DNA of 64,000 bases, from the NCBI RefSeq assembly GCF_902859735.1, contig NZ_CADIJY010000001.1:1178001-1242000 (forward strand), given 5' to 3'. The stretch comes from Achromobacter aegrifaciens. GTDB taxonomy: Bacteria > Pseudomonadota > Gammaproteobacteria > Burkholderiales > Burkholderiaceae_B. Positions within the stretch are counted from its first letter, which is position 1. Every line of letters starts with the position of its first letter. Below, in pieces: positions 1 through 7,561 of the stretch. The position numbers and the translations under genes are program-made. The notes under the pieces are model-generated. The model ran no database searches. It was not told the origin of the DNA and was given only the letters and a program-made list of their open reading frames with translations.

Positions 1-1337
1 ACGCGCAGGCCGGCCTGGCGCGCCTTGCGGGCCAGCAGGCCAGCTGCGGACAGCAGCCGTGGATCCGAGGTATTGGTGCAGCTGGTGATGGCTGCGATCG
101 CCACGGCGTAGCGGGGCAGGCCGCGCGCAGGGACTGCCGGCGCGTCCGCCAAGCCGGCCAGGATGGCCTTGGTGTGTCCGTAGGGATGCAGGTCCTGCGG
201 CCGACGCGGACCGGCCACATGCATCTGCACGCGGTCCAGCGCGATGTCGACGACGCGGGTGTAGCGCGGCTCGGCAGCGGGGTCATAGGCGATGCCGGCG
301 CGCTCGGCGTAGGCCTGTACCTGCGCGATCAGCGTCTCGGGCCGGCCCGTCTGGCGCAGATAGGCCAGCGTCTGCCTGTCGATGGGAAAGTAGCCCGTGG
401 TGGCGCCGTACTCGGGCGCCATGTTGGCCACCACGCAGCGGCTGCCGGCCGGCAGCGTGGCCACGCCGGGTCCGAAGAACTCCACGAATTCGCCGGACAC
501 CTGGATCTCGCGCAGGCGCTGCGTCACGGTCAGCGCCAGGTCGGTCGCGCTGACTCCCGCGCTCAGCGCGCCGGTCAGCCGCACGCCGATCACGTCCGGA
601 ATGCGCAGCAGCGTGGGCATGCCGAACATCACCGTCTGCGCCTCCAGGCCGCCCACGCCCCAGCCCAGCACGCCGATGCCGTTGACCATGGGCGTGTGGC
701 TGTCGGTACCTATCATCATGTCCGGATGCAGCGCGATGCCGTCGGCGTCTTCCTGCCCGCAAACCACGGTCGCCAGCTGTTCCAGGTTGATGGTGTGCAT
801 GATGCCGGTGCCTGGCGGATGGATGCGCACATTCGACAGGGCTTTGGAGGCCCAGCGCAGGAAGCGGTAGCGCTCGGCGTTGCGGCGCAGCTCCAGGTCC
901 AGATTCAATTCCGCGGCGTCGGCGCGCGCATAGGACTGCACCGCCAGCGAATGGTCTACCGACACGTCCACGGGCAGCACGGGATTCAGCGCGGAAGGAT
1001 CCACGCCGCCCTCGGCCAGCGCGTCGCGCATCGCGGCGATGTCGACCAGGGCCGGGGTGCTGGTGGTGTCGTGCATCAGCACGCGCCCGGGCTGGAAGGC
1101 GATCTCGGCTTCGCTGGTGCCGTGCTCCAGCCAGCCAAACAGCGCCGCGGCGGCCGCGTCGCGCTCCGCGTCGTGCATGTTGCGCAGCGCGTTTTCCAGC
1201 AGCAGCCGCAGCACTACGGGCAGGCGGAAGTACTGGGCGCCGTACATGCCGGGCAGGTCCAGGCAGGTATGGAGGACGCCATTGAGGGTGAAGGCGGCGT
1301 GGCGGGGCGTGACGGCAGGGATATGCATGACCGTCAT
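1..1337 (-). CDS. acnA: Aconitate hydratase (AcnA-type), 5' part only
   Basis: Iron-sulfur hydratase that interconverts citrate and isocitrate in the TCA cycle. The frame starting at ATG 1337 stays open to the window edge, giving about 445 of the roughly 870-900 residues expected. Visible family segments are a GTDSHTPMVNGIGVLGWG stretch, the EFFGPG block and SCTNTSDP near residue 420, whose Cys is the first 4Fe-4S ligand. The N-terminus is shorter than in E. coli AcnA. No Shine-Dalgarno (SD) sequence precedes the ATG, and ATG 1328 is an in-frame alternative. AcnD, the 2-methylcitrate dehydratase, is a related family, but no prp genes are visible on this side. The family call is firm; the paralogue is less so. 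Confidence 0.85.
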   Translation of the reverse strand, partial: MTVMHIPAVTPRHAAFTLNGVLHTCLDLPGMYGAQYFRLPVVLRLLLENALRNMHDAERDAAAAALFGWLEHGTSEAEIAFQPGRVLMHDTTSTPALVDIAAMRDALAEGGVDPSALNPVLPVDVSVDHSLAVQSYARADAAELNLDLELRRNAERYRFLRWASKALSNVRIHPPGTGIMHTINLEQLATVVCGQEDADGIALHPDMMIGTDSHTPMVNGIGVLGWGVGGLEAQTVMFGMPTLLRIPDVIGVRLTGALSAGVSATDLALTVTQRLREIQVSGEFVEFFGPGVATLPAGSRCVVANMAPEYGATTGYFPIDRQTLAYLRQTGRPETLIAQVQAYAERAGIAYDPAAEPRYTRVVDIALDRVQMHVAGPRRPQDLHPYGHTKAILAGLADAPAVPARGLPRYAVAIAAITSCTNTSDPRLLSAAGLLARKARQAGLR

Positions 1338-1363
1338 TTTGCATATTGAATTGTCAAAATGCA

Positions 1364-1369
1364 ATTATA
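1364..1369 (-). promoter_or_regulatory. Possible -10 element of the aconitase gene
   Basis: The minus strand reads TATAAT here, 27 bases before the ATG at 1337, so a transcript would have a very short leader. No good -35 lies 16-18 bases upstream. A TTGCAT-N14-ATGCAA inverted repeat (1339-1364) lies between this element and the start and could be an operator. Confidence 0.3.
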
Positions 1370-1523
1370 GAAAACTGGGACGGATGCCTCGAGGTCCGCG
1401 CCGAAGTCGCCTGGAGCCCGTCCGTCGCGGGCTCAGCGCATGACGGCGTCCAGTGCGCTCGGCGCCGGCGGGATCATGGCCCGCCGTTGCGGATCAGGTC
1501 TGTCGGAATTTGATGCCAGGCGA

Positions 1524-1546
1524 GCCTCCTGCGTCGCGCAGGAGGC
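1524..1546 (+). promoter_or_regulatory. Leader hairpin containing the SD of the HAD gene
   Basis: A perfect inverted repeat, GCCTCCTGCG (1524-1533) and CGCAGGAGGC (1537-1546) with a TCG loop. The right arm contains AGGAGG (1540-1545), 8 bases before the ATG at 1554. In mRNA the SD would be paired inside a 10-bp GC-rich stem. No T-run follows, so a terminator is less likely. Confidence 0.55.
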
Positions 1547-1553
1547 CTGCAGT

Positions 1554-2282
1554 ATGCTTACCGGCTTCATGGACATTCCCGACGTTGCTGCAATGACTGA
1601 TTTTCCCTTCGATGCCGTGCTGTTCGACTGCGACGGCGTCCTGGTCGATTCCGAACCCATCACCAGCCGCGTGCTGACCGACATGCTCAATGAGTTGGGC
1701 TGGGGCATCACGCATGCGGAAACCATGCAGATCTTCACGGGCAAGGCCGTCAGGGACGAACTGCCGCTGATCGAATCGCGCACGGGCGCCACGATCACGC
1801 CGGATTGGTTCGATCAGTTCCGCCAGCGCCGCAATGCCGCGCTGGACCGCGACCTGGTCGAGATCCCCGGCGCGCCGGACGCGGTGCGGGCCTTGCACGT
1901 GGCCTTGGACGGCCGCATCGCCGTGGCCTCGGGCGCGGACCGCCGCAAGGTGGAGCTGCAGCTGGCCAAGGTCGGCATTGCCGACTGCTTTCGCGAGCGG
2001 GTCTTCAGCGGCCACGAAATGCCGCGCAGCAAGCCCTATCCGGACGTGTACCTGGCCGCTGCGCAGGCGCTGGGCGTGGACCCTCGGCGTTGCGCCATCG
2101 TGGAAGACACGGTGACCGGCGCCACGGCTGGGGTGGCCGCCGGCGCTACTGTGTTCGGCTACAGCCCCGATGCCAATGGGCATAGCGGCGCCGAAGCCTT
2201 GCGCGGCGTGGGCGTGGCCCACGTGTTCACCGACATGGCCGCCTTGCCCGGTCTGCTGGCGGGCTGGCGCCAGGCCGCCTAG
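1554..2282 (+). CDS. HAD-superfamily phosphatase (CbbY/Gph/YieH-like)
   Basis: Predicted cytoplasmic Mg-dependent phosphatase of 242 residues, acting on a small sugar or phospho-acid; the substrate cannot be read from sequence. Motif I is DCDGVLVDS with nucleophile Asp25 and acid Asp27. A Ser of motif II is in VASGADRRK, the motif III Lys in SKPYPDVY, and the motif IV acidic residues in IVEDT. The helical cap lies between motifs I and II as in subclass IA. The start at 1554 is chosen because AGGAGG lies 8 bases upstream. Later ATGs at 1569 and 1593 lack an SD, and 1593 would fit the usual family N-terminus. That SD lies within a hairpin. Confidence 0.82.
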   Translation: MLTGFMDIPDVAAMTDFPFDAVLFDCDGVLVDSEPITSRVLTDMLNELGWGITHAETMQIFTGKAVRDELPLIESRTGATITPDWFDQFRQRRNAALDRDLVEIPGAPDAVRALHVALDGRIAVASGADRRKVELQLAKVGIADCFRERVFSGHEMPRSKPYPDVYLAAAQALGVDPRRCAIVEDTVTGATAGVAAGATVFGYSPDANGHSGAEALRGVGVAHVFTDMAALPGLLAGWRQAA

Positions 2283-2304
2283 GGCCAGGCATGCGGGACG
2301 GGCT

Positions 2305-3078
2305 TCAACGCGCGTACTGCTCGCCGCCGTCCAGGTCTATCACCGTGCCGCTCAGGTAGCCCGCGCGCGGCGAGGCGCCGAAGACGATCATGTCGGCCAC
2401 CTCACCGGGTTCCATCAGGCGTCCGAAAGGCAGGTCCGACAGCGTCTCCTGCCAGCGGTTTTCGTCGCCCCAGCGCGCCTGGGCGCGCTGCTTGGCCAGC
2501 GTCAGCACGCGGTCGGTGCGGGTGCGCGAAGGATTCACGCCGAAGACGCGCACGCCGTGGCGCGGCGCATCCCCGCCCAGGGCGCGAGTGAAGGCGATGA
2601 GCGAGGCATTGCCTGCCGCGCCGCAGATGTAGTCGGCGCGCGGCGCGGAGCCCGCCATGCCGATGATGTTGGCGATGACGCCCGCGCCGGCGTCGCGCAT
2701 GCGCGGGTAGTAGTGGCGGGCCAGGTCGATGTAGCCGTGGACTTTCAGTTCCCAGCCCGCGCGCCAGCGCTCGTCCTGCACCTGGTCCAGCGCGCCGCCC
2801 GGCACCGCGCCGGCGTTGTTCACCAGGATGTCGATATCGCCCGCTTCCTGGCTCAGGCGTTGCGCCGCGCCGGATTGGGCCAGGTCCAGCGTGACGGCCC
2901 GCGCCTGCTTCCCGGTCGCATCGCGTATGGTCTCGGCCGCCGTGCGCAGCGCCGCGTCGTCGCGCGCCACCAGTATCGGTTCGGCGCCTTCGCGGGCGAA
3001 GGCCAGCGCGCAGGCCAGGCCTATGCCCTTGGATGCGCCCGTGATGAGCACGCGTTTACCGTCTAGCTGCAAATCCAT
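2305..3078 (-). CDS. SDR-family oxidoreductase lacking the catalytic Lys
   Basis: Rossmann-fold SDR of 257 residues. The cofactor motif TGASKGIG is at residues 13-20, NNAG near 90, and a C-terminal GTVIDLDGG completes the fold. The usual YxxxK active site reads YICGA, so the proton-relay Lys is absent, and the preceding Ser block reads IIGMAG. It belongs to a divergent SDR group, and classical dehydrogenase chemistry should not be assumed. The start at 3078 has GGAGGG just upstream; an extension to 3171 has no family similarity. It is convergent with the HAD gene, with 22 bases between them. Substrate unknown. Confidence 0.8.
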   Translation of the reverse strand: MDLQLDGKRVLITGASKGIGLACALAFAREGAEPILVARDDAALRTAAETIRDATGKQARAVTLDLAQSGAAQRLSQEAGDIDILVNNAGAVPGGALDQVQDERWRAGWELKVHGYIDLARHYYPRMRDAGAGVIANIIGMAGSAPRADYICGAAGNASLIAFTRALGGDAPRHGVRVFGVNPSRTRTDRVLTLAKQRAQARWGDENRWQETLSDLPFGRLMEPGEVADMIVFGASPRAGYLSGTVIDLDGGEQYAR

Positions 3079-3230
3079 GTAACCCTCCGGTCGTTTCCGT
3101 CCGCGATGCCGCGCGACGCCAGGTCGGTTGTAAACCAGTTGTGCCCACATGTGCCAGTGCGTGCGCAGCATGGCAGCCGTCGCGCGGCGCCTGCTATGCT
3201 GGTCCGACCATTTCCCATGAGGGGACGGCG

Positions 3231-3752
3231 ATGACGGAAATCTGGCTGGAAATCTGGTCCACCGTGCGCAGCGAATTCGCCGACATCCCCGATGTAGGCG
3301 AGGCGACCCGCATCGTGTTGCGCCTGGGCATGGCCATGCTGCTGGGCGGCCTGTTGGGTTATGAGCGGGAGCGCAGCGGCAAGGACGCCGGCTTGCGCAC
3401 CCATATGCTGGTGGCGCTGGGGGCGGCGATCTTCGTGCTGGTGCCGCTGCAAGGCGGCATGGAAGTCGGCGACCTGAGCCGCGTGCTGCAGGGCGTGATC
3501 GCCGGCATCGGCTTCCTGGGGGCGGGCGCCATCATCAAGCTGAGCGACGAGCGCGAGATCCGCGGGCTGACCACGTCGGCAGGCATCTGGATGACGGCGG
3601 CGATCGGGGTGGCGGCGGGCATGGGACGCGAAGCCACCGCCGTGGTCAGCACCGTGATGGCGCTGTTCGTGCTGGCAGTGCTGCGGCGCGTCGAGGCGCG
3701 CATCGCCGCCAGGCACGAGCACAAGGTCATTGCTTCCGACGCCAAGCCGTAG
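3231..3752 (+). CDS. MgtC/SapB-family inner-membrane protein
   Basis: Short MgtC-family membrane protein of 173 residues. It carries the family signature GGLLGYERERSGKDAGLRTH near residues 38-57 and GVIAGIGFLGAGAIIK near 90-105, with four hydrophobic segments and a charged C-terminal tail. It lacks the soluble C-terminal domain of Salmonella MgtC. In intracellular pathogens MgtC inhibits the F1Fo ATPase and supports low-Mg growth; environmental MgtC-like proteins have no fixed role. The start at 3231 has GAGGGG upstream. No Mg-responsive leader was recognised. It is divergent from the SDR gene on its left. Confidence 0.85.
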   Translation: MTEIWLEIWSTVRSEFADIPDVGEATRIVLRLGMAMLLGGLLGYERERSGKDAGLRTHMLVALGAAIFVLVPLQGGMEVGDLSRVLQGVIAGIGFLGAGAIIKLSDEREIRGLTTSAGIWMTAAIGVAAGMGREATAVVSTVMALFVLAVLRRVEARIAARHEHKVIASDAKP

Positions 3753-3759
3753 CGGCGTT

Positions 3760-4506
3760 TCAATTGCCGCCGGACACCTCGATGAACGAACCGCTGGTGT
3801 AGCCGGCCTCATCCGAGAACAGCCACATCACGGCGCCCGCGACTTCTTCGACCGTGCCGCCGCGACGCAGCGGAATCGCGCCCTTCAGGCGGTCGACGCG
3901 GCCGGGTTCGCCGCCGCTGGCGTGCATGTCGGTGTAGATGGTGCCGGGACGTACGCCGTTGACGCGGATGCCTTCAGGCGCGACTTCCTTGGACAGGCCG
4001 ATGGTCATCGTGTCCATGGCGCCCTTGGAGGCGGCGTAGTCCACATACTCGTTGGGCGAGCCCAGCCGGGCGGCCACGGACGAGACGTTGACGATGGCGC
4101 CGCCCTGGCCGCCATGGCGCGTCGACATGCGGCGCACTGCCTCGCGGGCGCACAGGAAGGCGCCAACCACATTGGTGGACAGCACGCGCAGCAGGCGGTC
4201 GGCGCTCATCTGGTCCACGCGCATCTGCTGCTCCAGGATGCCGGCGTTGTTGACCAGCGCGTCGATGCGGCCCAGCTGCTGGTCCAGTTCGCCGTACATG
4301 CGTAGCACCTGGTCCTCTTGCGAGACGTCGGCCTGCAGCGCGACGGCGCGGCCGCCGCCCCGCACGATTTCCTCGACCACCGCGCGCGCGGCGTCGGCGT
4401 TGGAATGGTAGTTGACGCCTACCGCGTAGCCGCGGCGGGCAGCCAGCCTGGCGACGGCGGCGCCGATGCCGCGGCCGCCGCCGGTGACGAGCATGATCTT
4501 TGACAT
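3760..4506 (-). CDS. SDR-family oxidoreductase (YgfF / glucose dehydrogenase-like)
   Basis: Classical SDR of 248 residues, predicted to use NAD(P)(H). The cofactor motif TGGGRGIG is at residues 8-15, NNAGIL near 90, the catalytic Ser in NVSSVAA, YAASK as the active site, and a GSFIEVSGGN C-terminus. All residues of the Asn-Ser-Tyr-Lys tetrad can be placed, unlike the SDR at 2305-3078. The sequence resembles E. coli YgfF and bacterial glucose-1-dehydrogenase relatives, but the substrate is unknown. It is convergent with the MgtC gene, 7 bases away. Confidence 0.85.
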   Translation of the reverse strand: MSKIMLVTGGGRGIGAAVARLAARRGYAVGVNYHSNADAARAVVEEIVRGGGRAVALQADVSQEDQVLRMYGELDQQLGRIDALVNNAGILEQQMRVDQMSADRLLRVLSTNVVGAFLCAREAVRRMSTRHGGQGGAIVNVSSVAARLGSPNEYVDYAASKGAMDTMTIGLSKEVAPEGIRVNGVRPGTIYTDMHASGGEPGRVDRLKGAIPLRRGGTVEEVAGAVMWLFSDEAGYTSGSFIEVSGGN

Positions 4507-4550
4507 GGCTTGCTCCTGATGGGATTACACCTTAGCAGATGGCGGCGGGC

Positions 4551-4919
4551 TCAGATCCAGACGTCGTTGGGAGCGCTGCGCTCGCCGCCCTGGTCGCCGG
4601 TGTTGCGCACGCCGCGCGGCTCGATCAGCAGCATTTTGACTTCCTCGGGCGCACAGGGCTTGTGCTCCACGCCCTTGGGGACCACGGCCATTTCGCCAGG
4701 GCCCAGGTCGATGTGGCCGTCGCGCAGCTGGATGCGCAGACGGCCCTCGATGACGATGAAGGTCTCGTCGGTGTCGGCATGGCTGTGCCACACGAATTCG
4801 CCCTGTATTTTCACCAGCTTGAACTGGTAGTCGTTCATCTCGGCGACGACTTTGGGCATCCAGTGTTCGGAGATCAGCGCCAGTTTGTCGGCGAAGTTGA
4901 TGGTGCGGATTTCGGGCAT
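4551..4919 (-). CDS. Small cupin-domain protein
   Basis: Single-domain cupin of 122 residues. Motif 1 contains [17 protein letters not shown], giving the two His and one Glu metal ligands; motif 2 contains [15 protein letters not shown] with the fourth His. It resembles the mannose-6-phosphate-isomerase-like small cupins common beside sugar or stress genes, and activity cannot be assigned. The start at 4919 gives the standard family length. SD support is poor and an in-frame ATG at 4958 adds 13 residues. Same strand as the SDR at 3760, 44 bases upstream of it, so the two may be co-transcribed. Confidence 0.75.
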   Translation of the reverse strand: MPEIRTINFADKLALISEHWMPKVVAEMNDYQFKLVKIQGEFVWHSHADTDETFIVIEGRLRIQLRDGHIDLGPGEMAVVPKGVEHKPCAPEEVKMLLIEPRGVRNTGDQGGERSAPNDVWI

Positions 4920-5014
4920 GGGGAGGACTGTCGCATAGGGTTGAGCAAACCCCAGCATAGAAGGCTGCGCCGACGCCGTCTTGTACGATCGAGCAGCTTT
5001 GCGCGAATCCGCGT

Positions 5015-5809
5015 TCAGCGGCGCAGCATGCGCCGCCAGCGGTCGGGCGCCATGCCGTAGGTCTGGACGTGGCGGCGCGTCAGGTGGCTCTGGTCGGTGA
5101 AGCCCGACGCGGCGGCCGCTTGCGCCAGCGGCATGCCCGCGGCGATCAGGCGCCGGGCCTGGTCCAGGCGGCGCAGCATTACGTAGCGGTAGGGGCTGGT
5201 GCCGAACAGCGCGCGGAAGTCGCGCGACAGGCTCCAGCGGTCCGTGCCTGCGGCCGCTGACAGCTGTTCCAGGGTGATGGACCGTTCGAGCGAGGCGTGG
5301 ATGTATTGGCGGGCGCGCTCGGCCGCGGCGTAGTCGGCGCTGCGGCGGCCGGGCTTGCCGCCAGCCGCGGCGCACAGGGCATGGCTCAGCTCGTACAGCG
5401 CGTCGTCTTCCTGCAGCGGGTCGATCGGATCATGCGTGTCCTGCAGCAGGCTGGCGCTGGCGGCGTACAGGCGTGGATCGGCCGAGATGCCGCCCGGGAT
5501 GAATGGCAGCGGCCGTCCGCCCAGGATCTGCTGGATGAGCGCCGGCTCGACGTAGATCATGCGGTAGTGGAAACCGGCTTCGGTGCCGGCCTGGCCGTCG
5601 TGGACTTCGTCGGGATGCAGCACGATGGTGCCGCCGGGCAGGCTGTGCCGCAGCCCGCGGCGGTAGTGGAAGCTCTGCACGCCTGACAGCGTGCGGCCGA
5701 TGGCGTAGGTGTCGTGGCGGTGCATGCCGTAGCCTGGACCGCCGAAATAGGCTTCGATGCGCTCCAGCTGGCCCGAGGGCGCGGCTCGCAATATCCAGTC
5801 TTGTTTCAA
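5015..5809 (-). CDS. AraC-family transcriptional regulator with cupin sensor
   Basis: AraC-type regulator of 264 residues. The N-terminal half is an AraC-binding cupin (HRHDTYAIG and [10 protein letters not shown] segments); the C-terminal 100 residues hold two helix-turn-helix motifs ending in the [17 protein letters not shown] signature. No ATG fits. I chose TTG 5809, which overlaps the TGA of the upstream gene (TTGA) and follows GGGAGG by four bases, suggesting translational coupling. The effector is unknown. The cupin-plus-HTH layout is the type seen beside transporters and detoxification genes; here the partner is a secreted FGE-domain protein. Confidence 0.78.
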   Translation of the reverse strand: MKQDWILRAAPSGQLERIEAYFGGPGYGMHRHDTYAIGRTLSGVQSFHYRRGLRHSLPGGTIVLHPDEVHDGQAGTEAGFHYRMIYVEPALIQQILGGRPLPFIPGGISADPRLYAASASLLQDTHDPIDPLQEDDALYELSHALCAAAGGKPGRRSADYAAAERARQYIHASLERSITLEQLSAAAGTDRWSLSRDFRALFGTSPYRYVMLRRLDQARRLIAAGMPLAQAAAASGFTDQSHLTRRHVQTYGMAPDRWRRMLRR

Positions 5810-6798
5810 TCCGCCTCCCGCAGCAGCCTCAATCCCACCAGAGGATAGCGCGTTTCCTGCGTGTTCCAGTTGCGGTAGGAGGCGCGCGTGTACAACGCCC
5901 AGGTATGCCAGGAGCCGCCGCGCCGTACGCGCACGTTGCCGCTGGCGGGGCCTTGCGGGTCGTCCACGGGTGAATGCGCGTAGTAGTCCTCGCCATACCA
6001 GTCCGAGACCCATTCCCAGGCGTTGCCGTGCATGTCGTACAGGCCGAAGGCATTGGGCGCATAGCTGGCGACCGGGGCGGTGAAGGCGTTGCCGTCGGCG
6101 CGGGCGGAGGCATGCGCCTGCCATTTGGGCCAGAGCGGCGCGGCGTCGGCGTCGAAGCCGTTGCCGACGTCGGGCATGGCGGCGGGATCGTCGCCGTTCT
6201 GGTAGCGGGTGCGCGCGCCGGCGCGGCAGGCGTATTCCCATTCGGCTTCGGTGGGCAGGCGGTAGACCTTGCCTTCGGTCTGGGTCAGCCAGCGGGCCAG
6301 CGCCGTGGCGTCGTTCCAGCTGATGTTGACCACGGGATGGTCATCGCCTTGCGCGAAGCCTGGATTGCGCCAGGAATAGCGGCGGTCGCGGCCTTCGAAA
6401 GCGTCGCCGCGCTCGGATTTGTCGGGGTCGTACTGCGGGTTGTAGCCATAGCCGCCGGTGCCGTCGGCCTCCGACTCCGGCACGTAGCCGGACGCCTCGA
6501 TGAAGCGGCGGAACTGGCCCACGGTGACTTCCGTGCGTTCCAGGTAGAACGGACGGGTGATGCGCACCGTATGCACCGGCGCTTCATCGAACAGCTGGGC
6601 GTAGCGGTCCGGCGGGTAAAGCGGATAGTCGCGCGCCAGCGCCTCGGGCGTCTCGTCGCTGCCCATCTGGAAGCTGCCGGCCGGCACGCGGACAAAGGTC
6701 ATGCCCAGCGAATTTTCGATCAGGGCGGGCGCTTCACCCGACCAGGAAGGCGCCGATACGAGGGTGCAGAGCAAAGCCAGGGCGGTGCGTGTGCGCAT
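5806..6798 (-). CDS. Secreted formylglycine-generating-enzyme-family (SUMF1/EgtB-like) protein
   Basis: Exported protein of 330 residues with a signal peptide (MRTRTALALLCTLVSAPSWS) followed by one FGE-sulfatase domain. Family landmarks are FVRVPAGSFQMGS, ERTEVTVGQFRRF, HPVVNISWNDA, RLPTEAEWEYACRAG, MHGNAWEWVSDW, RRGGSWHTW and the C-terminal GLRLLRE. These domains are C-type-lectin-like folds that modify or bind proteins. The active-site Cys pair of true formylglycine enzymes is not evident and no sulfatase gene is nearby, so catalysis is unproven. The start at 6798 is set by the signal peptide. Its stop overlaps the AraC start by three bases. Confidence 0.8.
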   Translation of the reverse strand: MRTRTALALLCTLVSAPSWSGEAPALIENSLGMTFVRVPAGSFQMGSDETPEALARDYPLYPPDRYAQLFDEAPVHTVRITRPFYLERTEVTVGQFRRFIEASGYVPESEADGTGGYGYNPQYDPDKSERGDAFEGRDRRYSWRNPGFAQGDDHPVVNISWNDATALARWLTQTEGKVYRLPTEAEWEYACRAGARTRYQNGDDPAAMPDVGNGFDADAAPLWPKWQAHASARADGNAFTAPVASYAPNAFGLYDMHGNAWEWVSDWYGEDYYAHSPVDDPQGPASGNVRVRRGGSWHTWALYTRASYRNWNTQETRYPLVGLRLLREAD

Positions 6799-6886
6799 GG
6801 GAATCCGGTAGGCGGAGCATGAGGGGTGCGCAATAGTAGAGCCGCCGCTTGCGCCCGGCCAGACGCGGGGAACCCTCATGCCGCGC

Positions 6887-7555
6887 TCAGCCGGCGCGGC
6901 GGATGGTGAAGTTGATGCGCTGGCTGCCCAGCCGCGGATGCGGCAGGTCCTTGATGGGCATGATGCCGTGGTAGCGCAGCCGGTCGACCCCGCCCCACAC
7001 GACCACGTCGCCATGGAACAGCGGCGTGCGGCTGGCCTTGTCCGCGCGCTGGTCGCCGCCGAAGAGAAACATGGCGGGCATGCCCAGCGATACGGAGACG
7101 ATGGGCGCGCCGTAGTCGCGTTCGTTCCTGTCCTGGTGCAGCGACAGCCGCGAGCCTGGCTCGTAGCGGTTGACCAGGCAGGCGTCTGGCTCGAAGCCGG
7201 GAAAGCCGGCTTCGGCCGCGGCGGCCTGCGCCAGCTGCATGAAGGCCTGGGGCATGGCGGGCCAGGGCTGGCCGGAGAGCGGATCGATGCGCGCATAGCG
7301 GTAGCCGCGCGCATCGCTGGTCCAGCCCAGCTGTCCGCAATTGGTCAGCGCCACCGACATGGTGTAGCCGCCGGGGGTTTCCATGTGCCGGAAGGGCGCC
7401 TGCGCGGTCACGGCATCGACTCCCGCGAGGAGCGCGTCCACCAACGGCAGGGCAAAACCGCGCAGCACCACGGATTGCGGGCCGAGCGCGACGCGTCCGC
7501 CTTGCGCGGCGCCGTCGTCGCCGTCCTCCCCAAACAGGTCCAGGTTGGTAGCCAT
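6887..7555 (-). CDS. alkB: AlkB, Fe(II)/2-oxoglutarate DNA alkylation-repair dioxygenase
   Basis: Oxidative demethylase that removes methyl groups from 1-methyladenine and 3-methylcytosine in DNA and RNA. At 222 residues it is close to E. coli AlkB (216). Iron ligands His140 and Asp142 are in LHQDRNERD and His196 in RYHGI. The 2-oxoglutarate-binding arginines fit Arg213 and Arg219 in QRINFTIRR. NRYEPGSRLSLH is the family hallmark. It lies 6 bases downstream of the phospholipase D gene on the same strand, so the two are probably co-transcribed. No Ada-type site was seen directly upstream. Confidence 0.93.
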   Translation of the reverse strand: MATNLDLFGEDGDDGAAQGGRVALGPQSVVLRGFALPLVDALLAGVDAVTAQAPFRHMETPGGYTMSVALTNCGQLGWTSDARGYRYARIDPLSGQPWPAMPQAFMQLAQAAAAEAGFPGFEPDACLVNRYEPGSRLSLHQDRNERDYGAPIVSVSLGMPAMFLFGGDQRADKASRTPLFHGDVVVWGGVDRLRYHGIMPIKDLPHPRLGSQRINFTIRRAG

Positions 7556-7561
7556 GCCGGC

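Noticed and set aside
1-1337. AcnD (2-methylcitrate dehydratase) instead of aconitase
   Set aside because: No prp genes are visible and the visible half resembles AcnA; only the other side of the window edge could settle it.
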